A stretch of 64,000 nt of DNA from NCBI RefSeq assembly GCF_036785885.1, contig NC_092312.1:24756001-24820000 (forward strand). The letters run 5' to 3'. The position numbers were made by a program, and so were the translations under genes. The DNA is from Coffea arabica (Eukaryota > Streptophyta > Magnoliopsida > Gentianales > Rubiaceae). The notes under the pieces were generated by a model, which saw only the letters and a list, made by a program, of their open reading frames with translations, did not search any database and had not been told where the DNA came from. Below are positions 19,882-29,363 of this stretch, piece after piece (positions within the stretch are counted from its first letter, which is position 1; each line of letters opens with the position of its first letter).

Positions 19882-20114
19882 AGAGGGGAGGGGGCAGGCG
19901 AACAATTGCCCATCCTCAAGTGTATGTGGCTTCGCCACTAACATTGCCTTTTTCTTTTCTTCCCTTCTTTTAGCACTCCAATGATAAACAATTTATTAGT
20001 TTGTTCAACAATACAAATTATCCATTTTGCAGGTTTTTTAGTCTATAGGTGGCAATTAAATTGATAAATCATTTAACATTTTTCATGTTTCGTTTCTTTT
20101 AGATGTTTTTGGAA

Positions 20115-20936
20115 GTCCTACCCATAGTTATTAAACCCAACCCGGGAAGGAACCCGGCGAAGGAGGTGGGTCAACGGGTTACTGGTTGAACCGGTGGGTG
20201 AGTGGTTGAACCGGTGGGTCACTACATATATTTAAATATTATATTTTATAATTATTTATATAAGATATATGATATAAATTGTAATAAATAATGCCATAAC
20301 AAAAGCTCATTTAATTTAATTTGTTATAAAATAATTAATTCATATAAGAATCAATCAAATATAAAGTTATTTATTAATATACCAAACTTCAAGTGTAAAA
20401 TTTTATCTATATTTAGTGTAATTATCTAGCTTATTTATGAATTTTAAGTGTAAAAATTTATTAAAAATAATATTTGTCTTTAAATGAATTATGTAATATG
20501 TTATTTTTGGAATCCATTTTATAACTTATAGAGTTTGGAGGGTAATAAATTTTTATTAAAAGATTCCAAATAAATTTGTTTTAGAGAAAAAAAGATAGAA
20601 TTGAAAAAACATTTATATATCATACTAAAGCTACTATATTAACATATTTGGAAGTAGTTTGGTGGTAAGCAAGCGGTAGTGTGAGAGCAGAGGTCGGAAG
20701 TTTGAGTTCCAACAATAGCAATATAATTTTTCCACAAAATCCGATTAGTGACAAAACCGGCCAAAACCGGCCGGGTTTCCGGTTTAACCCGGTTCGACCG
20801 CCGGGTCATTGACAAAGTCAACGGTCTCTTTGCACAAACGATCTGATTCCAAACCCCGCCCGGTCCAATGACCGGTCCACCGGTTTGACCGGTTCGACCG
20901 CCGGGCCGGGCCGGGTTTAATAACTATGGTCCTACC
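20115..20936. mobile_element. Non-autonomous hAT-type element with CCGGG-rich ends
   Basis: The element (20123-20928, 806 bp) is flanked by a perfect 8-bp repeat GTCCTACC (20115-20122, 20929-20936). The inverted ends read CATAGTTATTAAACCCAACC and CATAGTTATTAAACCCGGCC. The subterminal regions are rich in AACCGG and CCGGGT. The core is AT-rich and carries a tRNA-like block (20655-20710) and a TTGACAAAGTCAA palindrome (20809-20821); both features also occur in the element at 12177-13257. No transposase. Confidence 0.92.
20655..20710 (+). other. tRNA-like block inside the hAT-type element
   Basis: TAGTTTGGTGG (20655-20665) resembles box A with one mismatch at the invariant A, and AGTTTGAGTTCC (20699-20710) resembles box B. 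The distance from box B to the element end is 218 bases, against 219 in the element at 12177-13257. Confidence 0.4.
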
Positions 20937-21605
20937 TCTCATTGCTTAAAAATAAATAAATAAATAACAAGGCTTTTTAGACAAATTGATATATAACAAA
21001 ATATTGCATGATAATCAGATATTAAGAATACAAAAAAGGCAAAGTAGTGAAAAAAAAAAAAAGAAGAGAAACTCCAAATTACCATTAAATCAATTGGGGA
21101 GAAGAGAAAGGGGGAAAGAAACGAAAAGAAAAGGAAGGATTCACAGAATGGCATGACTGACTTAATCATAGTGAGTTAATTATGTACAGAACATATTATA
21201 AAATTGCTCTGCATTGCCAGTTCATCTTGTGAACAAATAGGGAAATTTGACAGTAAATTTGCTCTCAAATGGTCGTTGTTGAATTGATAAGAAACCTAAA
21301 CTGGTCCTTCATTTATAATTGAACCAAGAAGGAAAAGTTAGGCACTGAAGAAAGAAGAGATGCATGCCAACATTAAAGGCAAGTAGAAGATGAGAATTTT
21401 CACAGGTTGAATGTCTCCATTTTATAGATACATTCATTAACTAACTTCATTACCAATTCATTTTCCTTTTACCAAAAAAGAAAGAAATTTAAACAGTCGT
21501 CAAGAATTGTTGACTCTGCATCCCCTCTATATGTACTTTTCATTTTGTTAACTTCGCTTCACAAATAGATTTCTCCCTTGACTGATTAATCATAAAAAAA
21601 AAAAA
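20937..21605. other. Intergenic, upstream of the protease cluster
   Basis: AT-rich DNA. TCTATATGTACTTT near 21527 could be a remnant TATA region for the protease pseudogene at 21606. Nothing else recognised. Confidence 0.4.
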
Positions 21606-22866
21606 ATGACTAGTAATTTCTCCATTGTTTTGCTGGCCATAGTGCTTATTGTTTCCAGCAATTCATCCCTTCTCACAGAAGCTAAAAATGGTGGTGTTAC
21701 ATTTGATCTCATTCGCGGTGATTCACCCTTGTACAATCATCCCCTTTTGGATCATTTTCAAAGGTCACAGGTTCTTGCCAATCAGTTTCCATCAACAAAA
21801 TTATTGGGCAGTTCTACTAACTCATCATATCTTGTCAATGTATCATATGGTACACCACCACTTGAATCCAAAAGCCGTTTTTGACATTAGTAGCGACCTT
21901 AGTTGGACCCAGTTATGCCAACCTTGTACTAATTGTCTCCAGCAGAAGTCTTCAACATTTAAGCCTATTCCTTGCAATACAAAAACCTGTCAAGATTCTC
22001 CAGGAGCCAAATGTGCAAAACCTTCAAATTCTTGGGAGTATTAGAGCAGCGTATGCTGATGATGAATCTTACACAATCGGTGAGCTTGCAAGTTGCAACA
22101 GACACTACTATCACCTTGAGTGGAACTGATGATGGTAAAAAAATCGCATCATTTTGTTTTTGGATGTGGACATGACAATGGTGATGAATGTGGCCCAAAG
22201 AGAAAGAGGGGTCTGGCTTGGTTGGATTTGGATCTGGAAAGGTCTCATTGTTTACACGAATGAGTTCTTCAATTCATGGGAAATTTTCGTATTGTTTCAG
22301 GGCAAATACTGGTAAACTCAATCTTGGAGACGAGGTTTCAGTTTCAGGTGCTGGGGTGGTTTCAACACCCCTAATTTTACATCCTCGATCATTACACCTT
22401 GACACTGGATGCAATTAGTGTTGATGAGACGAGGTTGGAGTATCCTAAAAATGGTTCTCTCCCTTCAACCAACCATATATTATGATTGCTTCAAAGCCAG
22501 GCATTTCTCTTTTCCCAACAGATTTCTATCAAGACTTTAATTTGCGTCAGCTGTGGAGACAAAAAAATAAATTCGAAAACCTTTCCTGATCCACTGACAC
22601 TCTTTACTTTGTGCTGCCCTTCTTTAGAAGGTCTTAGAATCCCCAACATCACCTTACACTTCAGGGATGCAGACTTGGAGTTAAAGACATGGAACCCTTT
22701 GTGGTTACCATTAGTTATAGCTATGCCTCTTTTTTGTCTAGCTTTTCGCCCTCATAATGAAGTGAACGTACTAGGCAATGTGCAACAAATTGGTTTTTGG
22801 GTAGGACATGACGTTGAAAACAGGAAGATTGTTTCCCATAAGCCTGCGGATTGTGAGGCTGCATGA
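21606..22866 (+). pseudogene. CDR1-like aspartic protease, frameshifted pseudogene
   Basis: The frame starts with a signal-peptide-like N-terminus (SIVLLAIVLIVSS) and the family opening (GVTFDLIRGDSPLYNHP...SYGTPP), then breaks near 21868 by a frameshift. In the next frame the first active-site region reads DISSDLSW where the family has DTGSD.xW. Further shifts follow around 22044 and 22130. Later pieces include FGSGKVSLFTRMSSSIHGKFSYCF, the second active-site region MIASKPGISLFPTDFY (ASK instead of DSG, 22488-22496) and the C-terminal ITLHFRDADLELK...GNVQQIGFWVGHD. Both catalytic aspartate motifs are therefore degenerate, besides the frameshifts. CDR1-type enzymes are secreted, intronless nepenthesin-like proteases linked to defence signalling. 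A foldback MITE begins 30 bases after its stop. Confidence 0.9.
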
Positions 22867-22895
22867 CTTGTTCGACGTGGAAATCAATAATCTTA

Positions 22896-23375
22896 GGGTT
22901 AATTACATTTACCTCCCCTGAGGTTTGACCATATTACCAATCAATCCCTGTAATTTGTCCAAATAACGGTCTCACCCTTTGAATGATCAAACATTTAACA
23001 AAAACCCCCTTAATGCCGAAAATGCCCTTATTGAGGCCATGTTGCATTAAAAAAAGAACATATTTTTATTTCATTAATCCTGAAGCAATCCAAAAATTTA
23101 GAAAAAAATTTTTGCTTATTATTTTATAAAAACCATATCTTTGCTTCCATAAATAGTTTTGAATCAATAATTATTTTAAATCTTAAAAATGAATATTAAA
23201 AATTAGATAAATTGAAAGAAAAATAAAAAAGAAGCAATTATTTTAAATCCACAAGTATGGTTCGAATTTGTGATTTAAGGCATGTTGCGGAGAGCACAAG
23301 GCATGTTTCCCTCGATTTGAATCATACTTCAGGAATTAAAATAATTTCTTCTTCTTTTTTTTTTTTATTTTTCTT
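22896..23375. mobile_element. Truncated Mutator-type foldback MITE
   Basis: This matches the left arm, loop and beginning of the right arm of the element at 6328-7121 (GGGTTAATTACATTTACCTC start, same ATGGTTCGAATTTGTG...CATGTTGCGGAGA loop). The right arm stops abruptly at about 23375, where protease coding sequence begins. The missing arm and the missing N-terminal two thirds of the next protease gene appear to have gone in one deletion. Confidence 0.85.
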
Positions 23376-23583
23376 GGATAGACTCGGGAACAACATACAC
23401 GCTTCTTCCAACACAACTCTATTTCAGAGAACCTCACCTACTTCAGTCTGCCTGGGATTTTTCCCCAGCGACAGTGTTGCCTTGTTTGGCAACTTGGCAC
23501 AGGCCAACTTTTGGGTGGAATACGACTTGAAAAACAAAATTCTTTCATTTCAACGTGCTGATTGCATGTTGCCGTTGGATTAA
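23376..23583 (+). pseudogene. C-terminal fragment of a second CDR1-like aspartic protease
   Basis: It begins inside the second catalytic motif (DSGTTYTLLPTQLYF), which is intact here, then jumps after an internal deletion of perhaps 70 residues and a frame change to FQRTSPTSVCLGFFPSDS...LFGNLAQANFWVEYDLKNKILSFQRADC, the normal C-terminus. It has no start, signal peptide or first catalytic motif. It is a remnant of a further tandem copy lying between the pseudogene at 21606 and the intact gene at 25433. Confidence 0.88.
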
Positions 23584-25432
23584 AAAAAAAAAAAAAACGT
23601 GCTGATTGCGCTAGTCAATGATGCTTTCAGTAGTTAATATAGAGATGGTTGTATTAGTTTTTTTTTTTTTTTTTTTGTTAAAAACATGTTTATTTAACTA
23701 GAAGTAATGAATAATTTCTAACAACGATCCTTGAATTATACCTCGATTCTCAATTTGATCTCTAAAGTCCTTTCTTTGATCTAATTTCATGATTTTTTTG
23801 GGTTATTCTTTAATGTTTTTTGCTGCTTACTTGAGTAGTATTATATTAGTTTTGGGTATTGCATTAGTAATTGTCTTTCAAGTGGGACGATTTTTATAGT
23901 ATGGGGACCAAAGTGTCCCAATTTATAATTTAGGGACCAAATTTAGAATTTGAGGTACTATTAAGGGACGCAAAATGAATTATTCCTTCCCCCTATCTAC
24001 TCAGTGTTTTAGGTAATACATTTTGCAATCTTCAAAATCCCACGTGGTACAGATAAGAAAAGACTGAAAGAGTTTTAGTATGTTTGTGAAGTTACAATGT
24101 CAGCTATACTACCAATAAGTGTAAAAAAGAAAAGAATTAAAAATACAATTAAAAGGTAAGTATTATTACTTAGGATTAATCCATATTTGTTTGAGACCAA
24201 ATGGGACATGTACGGAAGGGAGAAACTGAAACTTTCACGCACTGCTACATGGCAATAATTTAAGAGGGACATCAAGTGTTAATTTTTTTTAGATTAGAAA
24301 AATATGTAGTTAATTCAAGAAAATGTCGCAATTTAGGGGTGCAATAAATGTAAATGTGTGTATTCACACGCTAATTTAAGTTTACGTCATTGTCCTAATT
24401 GTAGATCAAACATACACTAGAAATAACGGATATGTAATTAACAATAGATACAATATATCTGAATCATTTTGAATAGTTATGAAAAATACAATAAATTTTC
24501 AAATTGTCTTTTGGTTCATGTAGCAGCTTGACTTGGCACACATTTAAGGACATCTCTATGTTTAATGAGGATGCGCTTTTTCGTATAATGAAGCATCCGA
24601 TGTTTTAGACTAGGCTAGAGTCGGCTTCCCCTTAGACTAGGTTAGAATAGATTATACAAATGTTATCGTTGCGATAAAAAAAAAGTTACCCGATTCTTGT
24701 GCTTATATCTTATGCACTTTTATCTGCAATGTTCTTCATCCTTTCCTGATTATTTCATCTTTTACAAATTCCAGAACAGAGATTAGATAGAGACCATTCA
24801 TATGATTCTAAGTTTGTCTGCTACTACCCACTTGGGCTTAACAGTTTTCTGCTAGAATATTTTGAATTGATACACGAGAAGTCCTTGCAATTCCTGTAGT
24901 GCATATAATATTTCTTGCACCTTGGGCTAAATTGTTCCCAAGACTAGTCCAGGCTACAAGAAGTTGATGAAACAAATAGAATAACCTGTATGTTCCCTGC
25001 CACTCTCTTCCTAAACACGTTGAGCATGGAGCTGCCAAGCCTGGCACAGAAAAAACTGATCTGTTCTTGATTGGCAGAGTACTTCGACATTTGTAAAGGG
25101 CGAATTAACTACACAGTGCAGATCCAAGAATGAACAAAAAATTGTGGTCTAGGCGATTGGGTTCCCAGTCGTGCAACGGACAACTGAAGGATAATTTTAG
25201 TTCCAAAACTCATGCCAAGACAGGATAGTAGCTCAATTTGTCTGTTTTTGGAAGATTGGTAAACTCATGCCAAGACAGGATACATTTTGTTAGGACAATG
25301 CACGCTCTTTGCAACAAAAGCTAAACTAGTTAAAAGTATGTAATCGCTAATATAAAATGTCAAGATGTCCTCTTAGCTTCTCTGAGTATAGAGCTTCTTC
25401 TTTAAGAAAAATCACACCTGAGTAGTTTCAAT
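23584..25432. other. Spacer between protease copies, no gene seen
   Basis: AT-rich DNA with poly-A and poly-T runs near 23583-23680. A short direct repeat AAACTCATGCCAAGACAGGATA occurs at about 25206 and 25260. A 69-codon minus-strand frame at 24838-25047 shows no family features. The last 60 bases are the likely 5' UTR of the next gene. Confidence 0.4.
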
Positions 25433-26710
25433 ATGAGATCCCCCCACATTATCTCGACTGTGTTAGTGGTAGTAACAACACTTATTGTATCTTGTTCTAC
25501 ATCCGTGTTTGTCCAAGCCAACAATTATGGTGGCTTTACCGCCGATCTCATCCACCGAGATGCACCGAAATCACCCTTCTATGATCCTCTCTTAACCCCT
25601 TCTCAACGGCTAATGAACACTTTTCGTCGTTCATTAGACCGTGCGAATCAGTTCGCATCAGCAAGTGTAATCGTTAGTGGTGGTGAATATCTGATGAAGA
25701 TATCTTATGGGACGCCACCATTTGAAACACAGGCAGTTGTTAACACTGCTGATGCTTCTACATGGACCCAATGCCTACCTTGCACTCAATGTTCCCAGGA
25801 AAAGTTCCCTCGTTTTGATCCACAAAATTCTTCCACATACGAGTCTGTTTCTTGTCATTCAAGAACATGTGACCAATTTTCAAGTTCCATGTGCACGCAG
25901 GACAGTTCAGCTTGTGCTTTCTTTGTACTTTATGGAGATGATTCTAACGTTTATGGCGAACTTGCAAGAGAAACTATAACTTTGGAAGGATCTGCTGGGG
26001 ATAGGGTGTCTTTCCCTGACTTTATTTTCGGATGTGGACAAGGTGGTGACTTTCCTAAGGAGGGATCTGGCATTGTTGGCCTAGGATTCCAGCACCAATC
26101 ACTGATCTCGCAATTAAATTCCTCGCTAAATGGGAAATTTTCCTATTGTTTTGGTCCATCCAATGATGTCTCCAAGCCTGGAAAAATCGGATTCGGTGAC
26201 AATCCTGAACTCTTGGGAAGAGAAGGGGTGGTCTCAACGCCGCTACATTTTGATTTCACATACAGCCTGAGACTAGAAGCCATTAGTGTTGCAGATACAA
26301 GATTGGAGTATCATTATGATACACCCTCTTCAACATCAGGCAACATTTTCATAGACTCTGGGACACCTTATACTTTTCTTCCACAAGAACTCTACAGTGA
26401 TTTTAAAGCTGCCATACAACGTGAAATTGGGTCACAGAATATAGTGGTCGACCAAGAACATGACTTTACATTGTGTTACTCATCTCTGCTTGACAGTAAT
26501 ATTCCCAATGTCACGTTACATTTTACAGGTGCAGATTTGAAGTTGAACCCAGAAAACATCTTTGATAGGACCTCATCTTCTCCAGTGTGCCTAGGATTTG
26601 CCCCAAATGACATTGGCATACTTGGAAATATAGCACAGGCTAACTCTTGGGTACAATATGACTTGGGAAACAAAATTATCTCCTTTAAGCCAGCTGATTG
26701 CACCAAATGA
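25433..26710 (+). CDS. CDR1-like (nepenthesin-type) aspartic protease homologue lacking the first catalytic Asp
   Basis: An intact, intronless frame of 425 residues, normal for the CDR1 family. Parts in order: signal peptide (about 1-28, ending FVQA), prosegment with LIHRDAPKSPFYDP, first lobe from SYGTPPFE, the nepenthesin-specific cysteine-rich insert (CLPCTQC...CHSRTC...CTQDSSAC), the flap YGDD, GCGQGGDF, FSYCF, then the second lobe with IDSGTPYTFLP (catalytic Asp about residue 308 present) and the C-terminal CLGFAPND...GILGNIAQANSW. The first active-site motif, DTGSD.xW in the family, reads NTADASTW (residue 104 is Asn). All disulfide cysteines remain. Two-lobed aspartic proteases need both aspartates, so this protein is expected to be inactive or very weak. 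It could be a secreted pseudoenzyme or a gene at the start of decay. Confidence 0.93.
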   Translation: MRSPHIISTVLVVVTTLIVSCSTSVFVQANNYGGFTADLIHRDAPKSPFYDPLLTPSQRLMNTFRRSLDRANQFASASVIVSGGEYLMKISYGTPPFETQAVVNTADASTWTQCLPCTQCSQEKFPRFDPQNSSTYESVSCHSRTCDQFSSSMCTQDSSACAFFVLYGDDSNVYGELARETITLEGSAGDRVSFPDFIFGCGQGGDFPKEGSGIVGLGFQHQSLISQLNSSLNGKFSYCFGPSNDVSKPGKIGFGDNPELLGREGVVSTPLHFDFTYSLRLEAISVADTRLEYHYDTPSSTSGNIFIDSGTPYTFLPQELYSDFKAAIQREIGSQNIVVDQEHDFTLCYSSLLDSNIPNVTLHFTGADLKLNPENIFDRTSSSPVCLGFAPNDIGILGNIAQANSWVQYDLGNKIISFKPADCTK

Positions 26711-27828
26711 GTCACAATCTACAGAAATTTGGGTACAATATGCTTGGGTTTGATCTGACGGAAAGTATGAATAAGCACCAGTCACGGGTCATGTCCTAAA
26801 ACATTAGAGGAATCTTGAAATCTGTTTCACTTGTCCAATTTTTCAACGACAATCAAACCCTTTTGAATTAAATGTTCTATGTTAGCATGAGAGGACGATT
26901 TTCCTTCTACTTTTCTTCTCTCTCATACTCTAGTACAAGTTCCTTCCTGAACTAGTTCAGATTGTTCTCCAAGGACAGACTTGGTATGAATTGAAAACGT
27001 ATCATCTAAATTAACAAGAAACCGAGCACACTAAAAAATAAACCGCACAAAAGCGGAGACAGGTAGAACCTTTTGAAGCAAATTGAACATCAAACCTGGT
27101 GTGGTGTCATACCTTTGCCTTGACTGATGCAAATATCAAATTCTACAATATAATCAAATTGGAATTGTTCTTATGCTTTTGTTAATTAATCATGACACAA
27201 GAGTTGATGAAATCATATAGCAGCTGAATTTCACAAACAGGAGGGTCATGCACTTTACTATGGTTAAAACGATGCACTTTTGACTAAGATTTGAACAACT
27301 GCTATCCAACCATATTTTTTTGTAGCATTATCTTTTTAATACTCTGTTCCACATGATATTTTAGTTTCTTCTTCCTCTTAATGGAATTTAATTTTGTTGA
27401 AACAATTTCCCCACAATGGAGTTAGTAAATATTCATTGAGTAAAAGACAAGATTATGAGTTTTATGCTACTAGCAATTAGTGTTCGAGTACCTTCGCTGA
27501 CAACTATAGACTTCAACAAGATAATGGACTACTAGACACTATGACTTTGGTAAGGAAAATATGCTAGCAATTAAGATTGTGAGTTGTCCATTACAATCTT
27601 GATTACAATTTAGATGATGGCACAAAACTTCGGCATACCCAGGACAGCTTTCTAGTTCAGCTTGAGATTGGATTTAGCCAAACCTATCCATGCTGGATTG
27701 CAAGTACTTGAAAATGTAAATGAAACTAGATTGATTATGTACACCATGTCAAATTGTTACATAATTCAGAAGTAATACAAGGATGATCCATTAGTTCATG
27801 AAACGTAAATGAGCATCAAAAACACATA
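26711..27828. other. Intergenic, no gene seen
   Basis: Between the protease gene and the convergent DUF1005 gene. It should hold both 3' UTRs. No frame, RNA or repeat was recognised. Confidence 0.4.
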
Positions 27829-29363
27829 TCACCAAGAATGGCGATTACCTCTTCTTACCTTTCTTCGGAAAGGCCTGCAAGCCTCAATGCTGAGATCAAC
27901 AGCAGCGGCAAGAGCCATAAAAATGGCTGCATCCTCCACACAAGTCACATATCGCATGGCTAGTTGCACCAGGGGCTTGCAACGTTTCCCTTCTCCTTGT
28001 ACCCTAGAGCTCATAACAAACCCACCATGGACAGGACTTAGTGCAGCAAAATCACCACTGCTTTGTGGACTTGGAACTGGAGTTGCTGCAGCTTTCACCT
28101 GTCTATCTGTATCTATGAAGAACTCGCCACCCTTTTCAGCATTAATCAATATCTCTGACATGAGGATCTCCCCACCCTCCTGTCCTTCAGATAAAAGGTG
28201 GAAGCGACAGCAGATGGAGTCTCTGATGCCACGTTCACGCCATGCTTCAAGCTTTCCCCATGGCTGCCAGCTCTCAGGCCTGCAAGCATCAGGCCGAACA
28301 ATCAACCAAGCTCCTGGGTTGGATTTTGCTACCCAGTCACAGCCTGATGAAGGCACAAATGGAGTAGTTATGAAGGCTGCTGCAACAGCTGAGCCAGAGA
28401 GATCGTGAATTTTCACCTTCCATCCCTTCCTCTCTCTTCTTTCTACATCCTGATCAGAACTGTCAACTGAATGTGACCAGAAGTTGCTCAGCGGATCTAA
28501 CTGGGTTACCCTATAAATTCATAACAATTTTCACACATCAAAATATGGGAGAACTAAAATTGCTGTTGTCTGCATTGTCAACTTGTAAAATGATGTCAGA
28601 ACCACTGAAGTCAAGCAACTGAAGAGTTAAGAGTTCAAACACAGATGACAAGAAAGTCAGCCTTATTGACATGGAATCAATGGTCAATTCTAAACAGAAA
28701 AATCCACCATAAAAGATTTGACAGAAACCTGAAAATGTTAGAAAATCGATATTACCTGTCTTGATTAAACTTGCAACTGAAAATACGCTGCTTAAATGTA
28801 CCCTGAAGCTGAACTATCTGGGGACTTGATCTGGTCTCATCTTCAAACTGAAACACATATCTTGGATCAGGATCTAGCTTCACTCTTAAATGAAGCTCTG
28901 CTCCAGGTTTCGCACTACCCTGCTTGCTCTTGCCAATACCTATCCATCCATTGAAAAGTATAATCGGTTTTCCTTCTCCCCATTCAGGACCAACTTCCAA
29001 CTTAAAAGTTCCAATCTGTTGCCTTTTAATACCAACACCACAATGTGTACCTTTGCGCCCTCTAAAAACAACTATTTCCAGACATGCATGAGATGCGTAG
29101 AAACAGCCTGGGGCCAGCAATGCTTTGAGATCAGATTCTTCTAGGTAAAAGCTGGAGGCAACACTCTGAGCATCTGGGGTAACTTCAGGAGAGGATAGAA
29201 AGGGAATAGAGGAGGTCTGCACAGGAAAACCACGTAAGCGAATCTCACACACACATGGAGAAGAGAGAGCATTAATTCCAGACTTAGAAGAATTCAGTTC
29301 TGTCCCAGGAAGTCGCAAACCCAGTGAACCTATTGACAACCTTATGAAAGCTTGAGGATCCAT
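27829..29363 (-). CDS. DUF1005 family protein
   Basis: Two coding exons: 29363-28756 and 28510-27829, joined across a GT-AG intron that splits an Arg codon; 429 residues. The N-terminus MDPQAFIRLSIGSLGLRLPG is the hallmark of the plant DUF1005 family. Exon 1 contains CVCEIRLRGFPVQT and a C2-like beta-rich stretch (VVFRGRKGTHCGVGIKRQQIGTFKLEV). Exon 2 has GWKVKIHDLSGSAVAAAFITTPFVPS and SNPGAWLIVRP. There is no signal peptide or membrane segment. The biochemical function of the family is unknown. The ATG at 29363 was chosen because it gives the conserved MDPQAF start; an in-frame extension upstream (MSNGEGLVTK) is not conserved as far as I know. Confidence 0.93.

Larger units (their letters stand above)
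18236..20114. other. Intergenic, no gene seen
   Basis: AT-rich sequence downstream of dyskerin and the capturing element. It contains an A-run at about 19089-19114 that could be the tail of a retroposed sequence, a 141-bp palindromic MITE (19561-19701) and an (AGGTGG)n tract (19831-19881). No protein-coding frame with family features was seen. Confidence 0.5.

Noticed and set aside
24838-25047. 69-codon minus-strand frame between protease copies
   Set aside because: No recognisable domain, no coding-like context and no splice partners found.
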